DNA of 45,103 bases, taken from Magnetococcales bacterium (lineage in GTDB: Bacteria > Pseudomonadota > Magnetococcia > Magnetococcales > JADFYX01). A program made the translations under genes and the position numbers. The notes below the pieces were generated by a model, which did no database searches, had not been told where the DNA came from, and worked only from the letters and a program-made list of their open reading frames with translations. The stretch is from the NCBI GenBank assembly GCA_015232405.1, contig JADFZS010000032.1:1-45103 (forward strand). The letters run 5' to 3'. Positions 1 through 8,678 of the stretch are shown here, piece by piece; within the stretch, counting starts at the first letter, position 1; the number at the start of each line of letters is the position of its first letter.

Positions 1-435
1 CTTATTATTTGTTGTATATTGACTTCATCTATAGTTTATGACCATAATATTAGTGTGAATTGCAGTGAAGGTATTGAAGATGTGGCCTATGTTCCGTTGG
101 CAGAATTGGCAGCCATCGACGGTTTTGATGATGATATTGCCCAGGAGTTGCGTAATCGCGCCCGTGAGCATCTTCTTTCTGATGCACTGGAGACCGAAGA
201 GCGCAAAGCTGAGTTGGAGATAGACCCTCGTCTGTTGCAGCTAAATGGTCTGGATGATGAAGTGGCTTTTGTTCTGGCAGAAAAAGGTGTGATAAACCTG
301 GATGATCTTGCTGATCTTGCTACAGATGAGCTGTTGGAGATGTCCGGTGAGGCCCTCTCCCAAGAGGTGGCTGAAAGTATGATTATGGAGGCGAGACAAT
401 TGGCGGGTTGGTTCGATGAGGAGGATCAAGAGTAA
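1..435 (+). CDS. nusA: Transcription termination/antitermination factor NusA, C-terminal fragment
   Basis: The reading frame is open from the window edge to a TAA at 433-435. From about position 70 it matches the acidic C-terminal repeats of NusA: EGIEDVAYVPLAELAAIDGF, then a second helix-hairpin-helix-like unit around VINLDDLADLATDELLEMSG. In NusA-family proteins these tandem acidic modules contact RNA polymerase alpha subunit or antitermination partners. The S1 and KH domains would lie upstream of the window. The roughly 20 codons before EGIEDV do not look like NusA, so the first 60-70 bases may be divergent, rearranged or a contig-edge artefact. The stop overlaps the next gene, and the order nusA-ylxR-infB supports the call. 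Confidence 0.85.
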   Translation, partial: LIICCILTSSIVYDHNISVNCSEGIEDVAYVPLAELAAIDGFDDDIAQELRNRAREHLLSDALETEERKAELEIDPRLLQLNGLDDEVAFVLAEKGVINLDDLADLATDELLEMSGEALSQEVAESMIMEARQLAGWFDEEDQE

Positions 436-1078
436 AAAAAAGGTTGCTGTTGTTAAAGATGCAACAGATAAAACAGCACCAACCAAGCCCAGTAGATTGT
501 GTGCAGTCACCAGAACAACCATGGATAGCTCTCTTTTGTTACGGTTTGTAGTTGGACCAGATGGGAGTATGGTTGAAGATATAACTGGTAAGTTGCCGGG
601 ACGGGGCAAATATGTCCAACCTTCACGGCAGAATGTTGCACAACTGTTAAAGGGTTCTGGCATAAAGGGTGAAACCTTGGATACGCAGCTAGAGCGGATA
701 GCCCAAGGGTTGCAGCGTCGCCTTTTAGATGGGTTGAATCTGGCTCGCAGGGCTGGGAATCTACGTTGGGGAGTGCGAGAGCTGACCGAGCTTGCCGATG
801 GTTTGGTCAATGCCAGGGATAGATCTTCTCCCCCTATGTTATGGTTGTTGGCGTCAGATGCTGCTAGTAACACTCACGAGAAGTTTGCAGGACAGTGTCG
901 AAAGGTGGCTGGTGCTACAGCTGTAGAGCCGGAAACTTTCAAGATACTAGACCGTAACCATTTTGCCACGGTTTGTGGTGGTGGTGAGGTTGCAGTGTTG
1001 ATTGTATATTCAGAAGGAATGGTTGCCAGGGTCAGGGCCGATAGTGTCCGGTTGCAATCGTTTTTAGCCGTAGAGTAA
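416..1078 (+). CDS. YlxR (DUF448) RNA-binding domain fused to an L7Ae-like domain
   Basis: This 220-aa protein begins at an ATG inside the last codons of nusA, a 20-base overlap suggesting translational coupling. Residues about 27-75 carry the DUF448/YlxR signature: RLCAVTRT, LLLRFVVGPDG and the basic loop KLPGRGKYVQPSR. Residues about 105-200 (GLNLARRAGNLRWGVRELTE, then WLLASDAASNT) resemble a ribosomal L7Ae/YlxQ-type RNA-binding fold. In Firmicutes ylxR and ylxQ are separate neighbours between nusA and infB; here they are fused, as is common in alphaproteobacteria. YlxR proteins bind nucleic acid and have been linked to RNase P or regulatory roles; the exact role here is not known. Cytosolic. 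Confidence 0.82.
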   Translation: MRRIKSKKKVAVVKDATDKTAPTKPSRLCAVTRTTMDSSLLLRFVVGPDGSMVEDITGKLPGRGKYVQPSRQNVAQLLKGSGIKGETLDTQLERIAQGLQRRLLDGLNLARRAGNLRWGVRELTELADGLVNARDRSSPPMLWLLASDAASNTHEKFAGQCRKVAGATAVEPETFKILDRNHFATVCGGGEVAVLIVYSEGMVARVRADSVRLQSFLAVE

Positions 1079-1274
1079 GTTCTTCGGCAAATAGGGTAAT
1101 TCACCAATAGTAATTTGTTGATTTACCTGATGAATCCTTGGATTGGTATTTTAAATTGCCATCCTAGGATATGGTTTTTGTTGGAGTTGGTGTTTATTAA
1201 ATGCTTTAAAGCAGCATTTATCTAACCTATCCCAACAGGTAGTTGATAGTTTTTATCCGGTGGAGATTTTTCTT
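1079..1274 (+). promoter_or_regulatory. ylxR-infB gap with short dyads
   Basis: This 196-base A+T-rich gap has no gene. It contains a perfect 12-base palindrome (TGCTTTAAAGCA, 1202-1213) overlapping a 7-bp stem-loop (TAAATGC 1198-1204 with GCATTTA 1214-1220), and a 10-base palindrome ATCCTAGGAT near 1160. The two overlapping hairpins are mutually exclusive. No U-tract follows, so this is not an obvious terminator. It may hold an internal promoter or leader for infB. The ribosome-binding site GGTGGAG at 1259-1265 fixes the infB start. Confidence 0.35.
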
Positions 1275-4214
1275 TTGAGCGATACAAAAAAGAGCAAGGC
1301 TGAAGGTGGCACATTAAAGCTTAAAGCCCCTCAAAACATCGTGTTAAGCAAGACTGTTGAAGATGGTTCTATAAAACAGAGCCTCTCCCATGGTCGCAGC
1401 AAAAATGTGGTTGTTGAGAGACGCCGAAAAAAGCTGTTTCGCTCTCAGGAAGAGAATAAAGAGGGGAAGGATTGGAATCCTGCTCCCGCCCGGTCTGCTG
1501 TAGCAGCAACCGTTGAGAAGAGACCTGTTGGTTCTTCTGCTCGCTCGAAACGCCAGACCGTTTTGAAGCCCATGAGTGCTGAGGAGCGTAAGGCTTACAT
1601 TGAGGAGCAGAAAATTGCTGCTAAAGCCGAAGTAGCGCGAATTGCCCAAGAACGTAAAGAGGCGAAAGAAAAGAAAAAGGCAGAAGAAGAGGCAGCAAAA
1701 AAAGCTGCTCAAGAGGCGGCTATCCAGGCAGAAGAGCAGGCCAAAAAGGATAAAGAGGCAGCAGAAGAAGAGGCAGCCAGTAAAAAGCAGGAGAAGGCTA
1801 AACCCAAGACCAAGAAAAAGGCTGCGGATAGTGTTGCTGAAGAGCCTGTTAAGGAAGAGGTTGCCAAAGAGCTTGAAGAGAGCAAAGAGGTGGAGGAGTC
1901 TGTTGCCAAGAGTGATGAGCCTCAAGTAGATGAGAGTGAAAAAGCCCAAGCATCTGCTGATGATGTCAAAGAGGAAAAAGTTGAAGAGGTAGCCCAAGAG
2001 CCAGATGTAGCAGTAGCAGCAGAGGCACAGAGTGTTGACGTGGTAGATGCTGCTACCCAAGATGTGACAAAAAAGATTGAAGAGATAGGGGCTGTCGAGA
2101 TTGCGGAGCAGGAAGAGGTAGCTCCAACGAGGAAAAAACCAAAGAAAAAGTTGAGCAAATCTCAACGTGAAGAGGTGGCTCGTAGTAAGACCGAGGCACT
2201 GGTTGCCAAACGTCTATCCCAGTTGGAAGAGTTACGGGAACAGAAAAAGGTTCTAGAGGCAAAGGCTGCTTCCCAAGGTGATGAGGGGCAACCACGTAAA
2301 ACTCTCAAGACCAGGGTCAAACGCAAAGGTAAAAATGCTGTTAGCCAGAATGTTGAAGCCAATCAACAAGCACCGCAAAATAAACGTAGGGGTAAGTCGT
2401 CCCGTAACAAGAAACAACAGCCTGAGGTTCCAGTAGCACCAATAGTGCCAGTGGTGCGTGAAGTAATTATCCCTGAGGTTATTACAGTTAGTGAACTATC
2501 AAGCCGGATGGCGGTCAAGGCTTCTGAGGTTATCAAGCTACTGTTCTCCCAAGGTATGATGGTGACCATCAATGAGGTGTTGGATCAAGATACAGCTGTA
2601 TTGATGGTTGAGGAGTTGGGCCACAAACCTAAAATTGTCTCTGAAGCTGCCTCCATTGATGCTGAGTTGGCTGAGGCTGAGGATATTGAGGAGGAGTTGA
2701 CCGTTCGCTCCCCTGTTGTCACGGTTATGGGCCATGTTGACCATGGTAAAACCTCACTTTTAGATGCCATTCGTCGCACCGATGTCACCTCTCGTGAATT
2801 TGGCGGAATCACCCAGCATATTGGAGCCTATCAGGTCCGGTTGGAGAACGGTTCGGCAATTACCTTCATAGATACACCGGGACATGCGGCTTTTACCGCC
2901 ATGCGTTCCCGTGGTGCCAAGATGACCGATATTGTTATTTTGGTGGTAGCAGCTGATGATGGTGTTATGCCACAAACAATTGAGGCCATTGATCACTCAA
3001 AAGCGGCTGGTGTTCCCATTGTTGTTGCGGTTAACAAAATGGATGTCCCAGCAGCAAACCCTGATCGGGTCATGCAGCAGCTAAGTGAACATGAGTTGGT
3101 CCCGGAAGAGTGGGGCGGTGATACAATTTTCTGTAAGCTATCTGCCAAAAAAGGTGAAGGTATTACCGAGCTTGAAGAGATGTTGCTGCTCCAGGCAGAG
3201 ATGTTGAACCTCCAGGTTAATACCAATAAAACAGCTCGGGGAGCCATTGTTGAAGCCAAGTTGGATAGAGGGCGTGGTTCTGTGGCTACCTGTTTGGTCC
3301 AGAGCGGTATGTTGCGGGTTGGTGATATTTTTGTGGTTGGTCTGGAGTGGGGTAAAATTCGTAACCTCATCAACGACCGTGGTGAATCAGTTAAAGAGGC
3401 TGGGCCCTCTACTCCAATTGAAATTATTGGACTGTCTGGTGTTCCGGCTGCTGGTGATGAGCTCATCACCGTGCCTGATGAGCGTCGTGCCCGTGAGATT
3501 GCCAGCTTCAGGCAACGCACATTAAAAGAGAAAGAGCGGGCCAAAACCTCCCCTGCCAGTATGGATGATATCTTCAACCAGATCCAAGATGGTGAGTTGG
3601 AAGAGGTTAATGTTGTAATAAAAGGCGATGTACGTGGCTCTGTTGAGGCGGTCTCTGATGCTTTGATGAAGATCAAACATGAGGAGATTCGGGTTAAGGT
3701 TATCCATACCGGAGTAGGTGGTATCAACGAGTCTGACGTTATGTTGTCCCTTGCCTCTGGTGCTTTGGTTCTGGGCTTTAATGTTAGGGCCGATGCCAAA
3801 GCTCGTGAGCTGGCCAAGCGTGAGAAGATCTCTTTGAGCTTCTACACGGTTATCTATGATCTTATCGACGATATAACCAAGGCGATGGAGGGCAAACTCA
3901 ATCCTAAAGAGCGTGAGGTTCAGTTGGGTCATGCCGAGGTACGGGAGGTGTTCCGTATCACCAAGGTTGGTAATGTTGCTGGCTGTATGGTTATAGACGG
4001 TCATATGACCAATAAATCCCAGTTACGGGTCTTCAGAGATGATGTAGTCATATATGATGGTCATATCTCGGCTTTACGACGCTTTAAGGATGATGTTAAA
4101 GATGTTCGTGAGGGCATGGAGTGCGGTATCAGCCTTGATAAATATAGTGACCTTAAATCTGGTGATATCATTGAGGCTTACACTGTTGAAGAGATAAAAC
4201 AGACGATTGGGTAA
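1275..4214 (+). CDS. infB: Translation initiation factor IF-2
   Basis: IF-2 is a cytosolic GTPase that delivers formyl-Met-tRNA to the 30S subunit and promotes 50S joining. I place the start at TTG 1275: GGAG at 1262-1265 is nine bases upstream and translation gives MSDTKKSK, a normal IF-2 start. A GTG at 1260 would add five residues and overlaps that ribosome-binding site. Residues about 1-400 are a long Lys/Ala/Glu-rich low-complexity arm, partly coiled coil. The GTPase motifs follow: G1 [12 protein letters not shown] (about 485), G3 DTPGHAAF, G4 NKMD, then the domain II beta-barrel and the C-terminal fMet-tRNA-binding domains ending [15 protein letters not shown]. At 979 aa it is long but normal for proteobacterial IF-2. 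It lies mid-operon. Confidence 0.97.
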   Translation: MSDTKKSKAEGGTLKLKAPQNIVLSKTVEDGSIKQSLSHGRSKNVVVERRRKKLFRSQEENKEGKDWNPAPARSAVAATVEKRPVGSSARSKRQTVLKPMSAEERKAYIEEQKIAAKAEVARIAQERKEAKEKKKAEEEAAKKAAQEAAIQAEEQAKKDKEAAEEEAASKKQEKAKPKTKKKAADSVAEEPVKEEVAKELEESKEVEESVAKSDEPQVDESEKAQASADDVKEEKVEEVAQEPDVAVAAEAQSVDVVDAATQDVTKKIEEIGAVEIAEQEEVAPTRKKPKKKLSKSQREEVARSKTEALVAKRLSQLEELREQKKVLEAKAASQGDEGQPRKTLKTRVKRKGKNAVSQNVEANQQAPQNKRRGKSSRNKKQQPEVPVAPIVPVVREVIIPEVITVSELSSRMAVKASEVIKLLFSQGMMVTINEVLDQDTAVLMVEELGHKPKIVSEAASIDAELAEAEDIEEELTVRSPVVTVMGHVDHGKTSLLDAIRRTDVTSREFGGITQHIGAYQVRLENGSAITFIDTPGHAAFTAMRSRGAKMTDIVILVVAADDGVMPQTIEAIDHSKAAGVPIVVAVNKMDVPAANPDRVMQQLSEHELVPEEWGGDTIFCKLSAKKGEGITELEEMLLLQAEMLNLQVNTNKTARGAIVEAKLDRGRGSVATCLVQSGMLRVGDIFVVGLEWGKIRNLINDRGESVKEAGPSTPIEIIGLSGVPAAGDELITVPDERRAREIASFRQRTLKEKERAKTSPASMDDIFNQIQDGELEEVNVVIKGDVRGSVEAVSDALMKIKHEEIRVKVIHTGVGGINESDVMLSLASGALVLGFNVRADAKARELAKREKISLSFYTVIYDLIDDITKAMEGKLNPKEREVQLGHAEVREVFRITKVGNVAGCMVIDGHMTNKSQLRVFRDDVVIYDGHISALRRFKDDVKDVREGMECGISLDKYSDLKSGDIIEAYTVEEIKQTIG

Positions 4215-4235
4215 TTATATTATCAGGGACTTGCA

Positions 4236-4520
4236 ATGATGCAGGTTGGAACCCTTGAGATTGTTCTTGATCTGGGTGGGCTTCACTCCCTCAAACAGAA
4301 GCGTGGGGTCATCAAGGGGCTTCTAGCCAGGGTGAGAAACAAATTTGAGGTTGCAGCAGCAGAGGTAGCTGAACATGATACCATCCGTTCAGCTTGTTTG
4401 GGTTTTAGTGCTGTGGGTAATGACGCAGCGATGTTACAGAGTAGACTGCAAAAGATAGTGAATTTTATTGAGCTGGATGGACAGACTTTTGTCGTAGATT
4501 ATCGTGTGGATATACTCTGA
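4236..4520 (+). CDS. ylxP: DUF503 family protein YlxP
   Basis: This small 94-aa protein of the DUF503/YlxP family is recognised by the N-terminal beta strand MQVGTLEIVLDLGGLHSLKQ, followed by KRGVIKGLLARVRNKFEVAAAE and the C-terminal DYRVDIL. YlxP homologues sit between infB and rbfA in Firmicutes and several deep proteobacterial groups; the function is poorly defined but inferred to concern ribosomes or RNA. Two adjacent ATG codons (4236, 4239) could serve as start. The TGA stop overlaps the rbfA ATG by one base (TGATG), implying coupled translation. Confidence 0.85.
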   Translation: MMQVGTLEIVLDLGGLHSLKQKRGVIKGLLARVRNKFEVAAAEVAEHDTIRSACLGFSAVGNDAAMLQSRLQKIVNFIELDGQTFVVDYRVDIL

Positions 4521-4882
4521 TGAGTATTCGCACCGACCGGGCAAGCGGCCTGATTCGTAAAGAGATTGCCCTCATGCTTTTGGGGGGTGAGATTCATGAT
4601 CCTCGTTTGAGCGGCATGGTCTCGATTACCGATGTTGAGATGAGCCGTGATCTGCAATATGCCACCGTCTATTTTACCATGTATGGTGGTGAGCTTGAGG
4701 ACGGTTTGAAGGGGTTGAACAGTTCTGCTGGATTTATACGTCGTCAACTAGGACGACGGTTGAAAATGCGCCGGGTTCCTGAGTTGCGGTTTAAAGCTGA
4801 CCACTCAATGGAGCAAGGTGAAAAAATAGACCGATTGCTGAACTCTATTGATATTCCGCCACCCCAAGAGGGAGATGAATAG
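4520..4882 (+). CDS. rbfA: 30S ribosome-binding factor RbfA
   Basis: RbfA is a KH-fold assembly factor that binds the immature 30S subunit near helix 1 of 16S rRNA and is needed for late maturation and cold adaptation. The 120-aa length is typical. The family pattern is clear: RASGLIRKEIALML at the N terminus, DPRLSGMVSITDVEMSRDLQ in the centre, then the KH-like region FIRRQLGRRLKMRRVPELRF with the conserved PELxFxxD ending. The ATG overlaps the ylxP stop, and truB begins four bases after the rbfA stop, so all three are probably translated as one coupled unit. Confidence 0.95.
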   Translation: MSIRTDRASGLIRKEIALMLLGGEIHDPRLSGMVSITDVEMSRDLQYATVYFTMYGGELEDGLKGLNSSAGFIRRQLGRRLKMRRVPELRFKADHSMEQGEKIDRLLNSIDIPPPQEGDE

Positions 4883-4885
4883 ATA

Positions 4886-5818
4886 GTGGGACGCAGGAGG
4901 GGTAAGGGTCTGCCGATAAATGGCTGGCTTGCTATACATAAAGAGGTCGGGATGACCTCAACACGTGTGGTTGAGGCTGTACGGCGGATTACCAAAGCAG
5001 CAAAAGCTGGTCACGGTGGTACACTTGATCCATTTTCCGAAGGGCTGCTTCCCATCGCTCTTGGAGAGGCCACCAAGGCTCTTGCCATGGTGTTGGAGGG
5101 TGACAAGGCTTACTGTTGTTGGGTCAGGTTTGGTTGGGAGACCGACAGTGGCGATCCCACCGGAACCGTAACTCAAGAGGGTGGTCCCCCCCCCGATAAA
5201 GAGGCTCTCATTGAGGCGTTGAATGCCTTTTTGGGTGAGCAGGATCAGGTTCCACCAGCCCACTCAGCAATCCATATAAACGGTGAGAGAGCCTACGAAC
5301 GGGCAAGGCGTGGTGAGACCGTTGAGATGCCCACCCGACGGGTGGTATTTAAAGAGCTAACCTTGGAAGATTATTCTGCTGGGTTGGCAAAAATTTCGGT
5401 AAAGTGTGGCAAAGGGACCTATATGCGCTCTTTAGCCAGAGATTTGGGAAGGCATTTAAACTGCCCAGCCCATTTGGAACAGCTATTGCGAACCAGTACA
5501 CTGGGATTTGAACTAAAAGACGGTGTAACGTTGGATAGCTTGGCTGATGCGGTACGTGATAACCGCATGGATGATTTTTTGTTTCCCGTTGATCGGGTGC
5601 TGGACGACATCCCGGCACTGCGATTGCGTGTAGAAGTTTGGCACAAAATAGCCAATGGTCAGTCTGCTTGGGTTGATGCTGTGGGGTGTGAAGGGGCGGA
5701 AATGGTTCGCCTGTTAACTCCCGAAGGCAAATTTGCTGCTGTGGGGAGCTTATCTCCTGCATCTGCAAAAGATACTCGGCGGCTCTGTAAACCAAAAAGG
5801 CTATTCCATCTATCTTGA
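4886..5818 (+). CDS. truB: tRNA pseudouridine(55) synthase TruB
   Basis: TruB isomerises U55 in the T-psi-C loop of tRNAs and acts as a tRNA chaperone. Translation starts at GTG 4886. Motif I is GHGGTLDPFSEGLLP, with the catalytic aspartate at about residue 48. Further family motifs are VPPAHSAIHINGERAYERAR (about 125-145) and VKCGKGTYMRSLARDLG (about 170). The 310-aa length and C-terminal PUA-like extension fit bacterial TruB. The glycine in GHGGT replaces the more usual threonine, a conservative family variation. It follows rbfA by three bases. Confidence 0.96.
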   Translation: MGRRRGKGLPINGWLAIHKEVGMTSTRVVEAVRRITKAAKAGHGGTLDPFSEGLLPIALGEATKALAMVLEGDKAYCCWVRFGWETDSGDPTGTVTQEGGPPPDKEALIEALNAFLGEQDQVPPAHSAIHINGERAYERARRGETVEMPTRRVVFKELTLEDYSAGLAKISVKCGKGTYMRSLARDLGRHLNCPAHLEQLLRTSTLGFELKDGVTLDSLADAVRDNRMDDFLFPVDRVLDDIPALRLRVEVWHKIANGQSAWVDAVGCEGAEMVRLLTPEGKFAAVGSLSPASAKDTRRLCKPKRLFHLS

Positions 5819-5916
5819 AATTAATGGGGTAGCTGGGCCAGACATTTTTTTCGGTTTCACACAAAGTTTGAAATTTTGTGGGTTACCTAACCCAAACATA
5901 GTGAAGGAGTGAACCG
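5819..5916 (+). promoter_or_regulatory. rpsO leader with two adjacent stem-loops
   Basis: The 98-base gap ahead of rpsO holds two hairpins directly before the ribosome-binding site. The first has CACAAA near 5861 pairing with TTTGTG ending near 5880. The second is TGGGTT (5879-5884) with AACCCA (5889-5894) around the loop ACCT. The two share the G at about 5879-5880, so they may be alternatives. GAAGGAG lies just downstream. S15 represses its own mRNA through a structured leader in several bacteria; a comparable role here is inference from position and structure. Confidence 0.4.
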
Positions 5917-6186
5917 ATGTCGATTACAACCGAGAGAAAGCAGGAATTGATTAAAGAGTTTGCCATTGCCGATGGTGACACTGGCTCTCCAGATGTGCAA
6001 GTTGCTATTCTGACGGAGCGAATCAATAATTTGACCGAGCATCTTCGTTCCAACATGAAGGACCACCACTCCCGTCGTGGTTTGCTCAAAATGGTTGGTT
6101 TGCGCCGTCGTTTGTTGGCTTATATCAATCGTAAAGATCCAGCACAGTATCAAAATATACTTAAGCGGTTACAACTGCGTAAGTAA
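5917..6186 (+). CDS. rpsO: 30S ribosomal protein S15
   Basis: S15 is a primary 16S rRNA-binding protein of the 30S platform. It is 89 aa, exactly the usual length. Family features are clear: N-terminal [20 protein letters not shown], then [20 protein letters not shown], then [20 protein letters not shown] with the rRNA-contacting [11 protein letters not shown] core, and the C-terminal [13 protein letters not shown] strong ribosome-binding site, GAAGGAG, precedes the ATG by about six bases. It is followed by a strong hairpin terminator and then pnp, the conserved rpsO-pnp arrangement. Confidence 0.98.
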   Translation: MSITTERKQELIKEFAIADGDTGSPDVQVAILTERINNLTEHLRSNMKDHHSRRGLLKMVGLRRRLLAYINRKDPAQYQNILKRLQLRK

Positions 6187-6194
6187 CAGTTATG

Positions 6195-6243
6195 CCGACC
6201 TTGGTAGCTGCAATAACCAGTTACCAAGGTCGGGATTTATTTT
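6195..6243 (+). terminator. Intrinsic terminator after rpsO
   Basis: CCGACCTTGGTA (6195-6206) pairs perfectly with TACCAAGGTCGG (6222-6233). The stem extends inward through one G-U and CTG/CAG to about 16 bp with a seven-base loop. GATTTATTTTT follows. This is a strong rho-independent terminator or attenuator between rpsO and pnp. Partial read-through would feed pnp. Confidence 0.88.
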
Positions 6244-6244
6244 T

Positions 6245-6308
6245 CAGGCAACTTACGATAATTAATAGCCCATATAAGTTGGGACTGTTAATTGTAGTGA
6301 GTTGCCTG
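6245..6308 (+). promoter_or_regulatory. Long hairpin in the pnp leader, RNase III-site-like
   Basis: Positions 6245-6268 pair with 6285-6308 over 24 positions: one mismatch, three G-U pairs, the rest Watson-Crick. CCCA/TGGG (6269-6272 with 6280-6283) closes the top. In Escherichia coli the pnp leader forms a long double-stranded stem cut by RNase III, after which PNPase degrades the duplex and represses its own translation. Position and size here match that scheme; function is inferred. The stem lies about 30 bases before the pnp ATG. Confidence 0.72.
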
Positions 6309-6338
6309 AGTTCAAATCTTATTATAAGAGACCTGTAA

Positions 6339-8417
6339 ATGTTTAATATCACAAAAAAAACAATTAAATTTGGTCGGGATGAATTCATCCTTGAATCAGG
6401 CCGTATAGCGCGACAAGCTGACGGTGCAGTTTTGGTAACAGTTGGTGAGACTGTAATTTTGGCAACTGCCACAGCGGAAAAAGAGCAGCGTCCTGGCATG
6501 GACTTTTTCCCTCTGGGCATCCATTATCAAGAGAAAACCTGGGCAGCAGGTCGTATTCCTGGTGGTTTTATCAAGCGTGAGACCCGCCCAAGTGAAAAGG
6601 AAATTTTAACCTCAAGGTTGATTGACCGCCCCATGCGTCCACTATTTCCCAAGGGTTTTGCCCTGGATACCCAGGTGGTCTGTACGGTTCTCTCCTACGA
6701 TGGTGTAAACCAGCCTGATATCGCTGCTATGGTTGGTGCTTCAGCTGCACTGGCTATCTCTGGGCTACCTTTTAACGGTCCTGTTGGTGGTGCTAGAGTG
6801 GCATACATCAATGATGAACTGGTTCTCAACCCCACCTTTGAAGAGATGGCTGAAAGTCGCCTTGATTTGGTTGTTGCAGGAACCCAAAGCGCCGTTACCA
6901 TGGTTGAGTCTGAGGTTGATGTGCTTAGTGAAGACCAGATGCTAGACGCTGTTATGTTTGGTTTTGAGGGTTTTCAACCAGTTGTCGCTGGCATCAAAGA
7001 GTTTGCTGAAGAGTGTGGCAAACCCCGTATGGAATTTGTCTCCCCAGAGGAGGACACCGAGCTGTTTAACCAGGTTCGTGACTCTTTCTTGACTGAGATG
7101 GGTGAAGTATATGTTATTGCCGATAAAATGGAACGGCAAGATGCTGTAAGCGCTCTTAAGAAAAAGGCTGTTGCCCAGCTTTGTGTTGAGGGTGGCCCAG
7201 CTTCTACCACTGTTAAGGATATGATGAAAAAACTCGAATCAGAGGTGATTCGCGGTACTATCCTTGAAGGTAAACCCCGTATTGATGGACGCTCTTTAAC
7301 CGATATCCGTCCAATTGTCTCTGAGGTTGGTGTTCTGCCTCGGGTCCATGGCACAGCTCTATTTACCCGTGGCGAGACCCAGGCATTGGCTACTGTTACT
7401 TTGGGTGGTGGACGTGATGAGCAGATTGTCGAGACTTTGGATGGCGAACATCGTGAGCCGTTCTATTTAAACTACACATTCCCTCCGTACAGTGTTGGTG
7501 AGACTGGTCGTTTGGGTGCACCGGGCCGTCGTGAGATTGGTCATGGTAAGTTGGCGTTTCGTGCCTTACAAGCAGTACTACCTGATGCCGAAGATTTCCC
7601 TTATACATTGAGAGTCACCTCAGAGATTACCGAATCCAACGGTTCTTCCTCCATGGCGACAATTTGTGGTTCAGTGTTGGCAATGTACGATGCTGGTGTA
7701 CCTTTGAAATCTTCAGTGGCTGGTATCGCCATGGGGTTGATCAAAGAGGGTGAAAAATTTGCTATCCTCTCTGATATTTTAGGTGATGAAGACCATTTTG
7801 GTGATATGGACTTTAAAGTAGCTGGTAATGCTGATGGTATCACAGCACTTCAAATGGATATTAAAATTGAGGGTATTACCCGTGAGATTATGGCGGTAGC
7901 TTTGCAACAGGCTAAAGCTGGTCGTATTCATATCCTGGGTGAGATGGATAAATGTATGACATCAGGGCGGGAAGAGCTTTCCAAATATGCGCCTAGAATT
8001 TTCACCATTAAAATCAATCCAGATAAAATACGTGATGTTATTGGTGCTGGTGGCAAGGTTATCCGCAGCATTCAGGAAGAGACTGGCTGTCAGCTGGACA
8101 TTGATGATGATGGCAGCATTAAAATTGCCGCAGCAGATGGTGAGTCTGCCACAATGGCTGAGACCATTATCAAAAGAATTGTTGCAGATGTTGAAAAAGG
8201 GCAGATCTACGACGGTAAAGTTGTGCGGATCACAGATTTTGGTGCCTTTGTAAATATCCTACCCAACAAGGATGGCTTGGTACATATATCTCAACTTGCA
8301 CCCCACCGGGTAGCTAAAGTTACTGACATTGTTAAAGAGGGCCAGACCGTGAAAGTCAAGGTTCTAGAGATCGACCGTCAAGGCCGGGTCAAGTTGACAA
8401 TGAAGGATGTAGAGTAG
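6339..8417 (+). CDS. pnp: Polyribonucleotide nucleotidyltransferase (PNPase)
   Basis: PNPase is a trimeric phosphorolytic 3'-to-5' exoribonuclease and degradosome component. All domains are present in its 692 aa: first RNase PH core (about 10-140, with [18 protein letters not shown]), the alpha-helical linker (about 235-310), the catalytic second RNase PH core (about 315-540, with [18 protein letters not shown], whose aspartates bind the metal), the KH domain (about 550-610, [18 protein letters not shown]) and the C-terminal S1 domain (about 620-690, [20 protein letters not shown]). There is no long C-terminal extension after S1. It is preceded by a terminator and a long leader hairpin that probably mediate regulation, and followed by its own terminator. 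Confidence 0.98.
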   Translation: MFNITKKTIKFGRDEFILESGRIARQADGAVLVTVGETVILATATAEKEQRPGMDFFPLGIHYQEKTWAAGRIPGGFIKRETRPSEKEILTSRLIDRPMRPLFPKGFALDTQVVCTVLSYDGVNQPDIAAMVGASAALAISGLPFNGPVGGARVAYINDELVLNPTFEEMAESRLDLVVAGTQSAVTMVESEVDVLSEDQMLDAVMFGFEGFQPVVAGIKEFAEECGKPRMEFVSPEEDTELFNQVRDSFLTEMGEVYVIADKMERQDAVSALKKKAVAQLCVEGGPASTTVKDMMKKLESEVIRGTILEGKPRIDGRSLTDIRPIVSEVGVLPRVHGTALFTRGETQALATVTLGGGRDEQIVETLDGEHREPFYLNYTFPPYSVGETGRLGAPGRREIGHGKLAFRALQAVLPDAEDFPYTLRVTSEITESNGSSSMATICGSVLAMYDAGVPLKSSVAGIAMGLIKEGEKFAILSDILGDEDHFGDMDFKVAGNADGITALQMDIKIEGITREIMAVALQQAKAGRIHILGEMDKCMTSGREELSKYAPRIFTIKINPDKIRDVIGAGGKVIRSIQEETGCQLDIDDDGSIKIAAADGESATMAETIIKRIVADVEKGQIYDGKVVRITDFGAFVNILPNKDGLVHISQLAPHRVAKVTDIVKEGQTVKVKVLEIDRQGRVKLTMKDVE

Positions 8418-8448
8418 AACCTTTTTATAAAAAAACAGGTTTAAAACA

Positions 8449-8493
8449 ATCAGGCATCATCCGGTTAATCTGGATGATGCCTGATCTGTTTTT
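8449..8493 (+). terminator. Terminator downstream of pnp, probably bidirectional
   Basis: A perfect 14-bp stem, ATCAGGCATCATCC (8449-8462) with GGATGATGCCTGAT (8472-8485), has a nine-base loop and is followed by CTGTTTTT. On the opposite strand the same stem is followed by TGTTTT. It can therefore end both pnp and minus-strand transcripts coming from the TPR block. Confidence 0.88.
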
Positions 8494-8505
8494 GGGGTGG
8501 GGTTT

Positions 8506-8678
8506 TTTAACCTAGAAACGGCGGTTGGCGGTGCGTACATGGCGTAACATATTGGTTTAGCTGGTGTAACAGAGCAAATCGGAGTCACCTTATTGGTGAT
8601 GAGACTTTGATCTGTTATGCCAGATGAATCAATAGGTTGCGTCAGGTGCGTGCTGACAACTGCTGTTTCCAGGTTTAA
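8506..8678 (+). repeat. Gapless 173-bp imperfect palindrome
   Basis: Bases 8506-8589 and 8595-8678 are inverted copies of each other with no gaps around the five-base centre TTATT. By my count 59 of 84 positions are Watson-Crick, and about 13 more are G-U if the plus strand is transcribed. Conserved blocks include AACCTAGAAAC at the left end, GTAACAGA with TCTGTTAT, and TCACC with GGTGA at the tip. The right end overlaps the stop of the minus-strand TPR gene. It could be a miniature inverted-repeat element, or a structured RNA read on the plus strand beyond the pnp terminator. No ORF lies in it. Confidence 0.8.

Noticed and set aside
1344..2165. Long minus-strand open frame rich in Leu and Phe opposite infB
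   Set aside because: It is a shadow of the Lys/Glu-rich repetitive arm of IF-2; low-complexity codons leave the opposite strand open. No ribosome-binding site or protein-like domain.
2993..3817. 274-codon minus-strand open frame opposite infB
   Set aside because: Antisense to the conserved GTPase and C-terminal domains of IF-2; composition (Ser/Thr-rich) is typical of a codon shadow.
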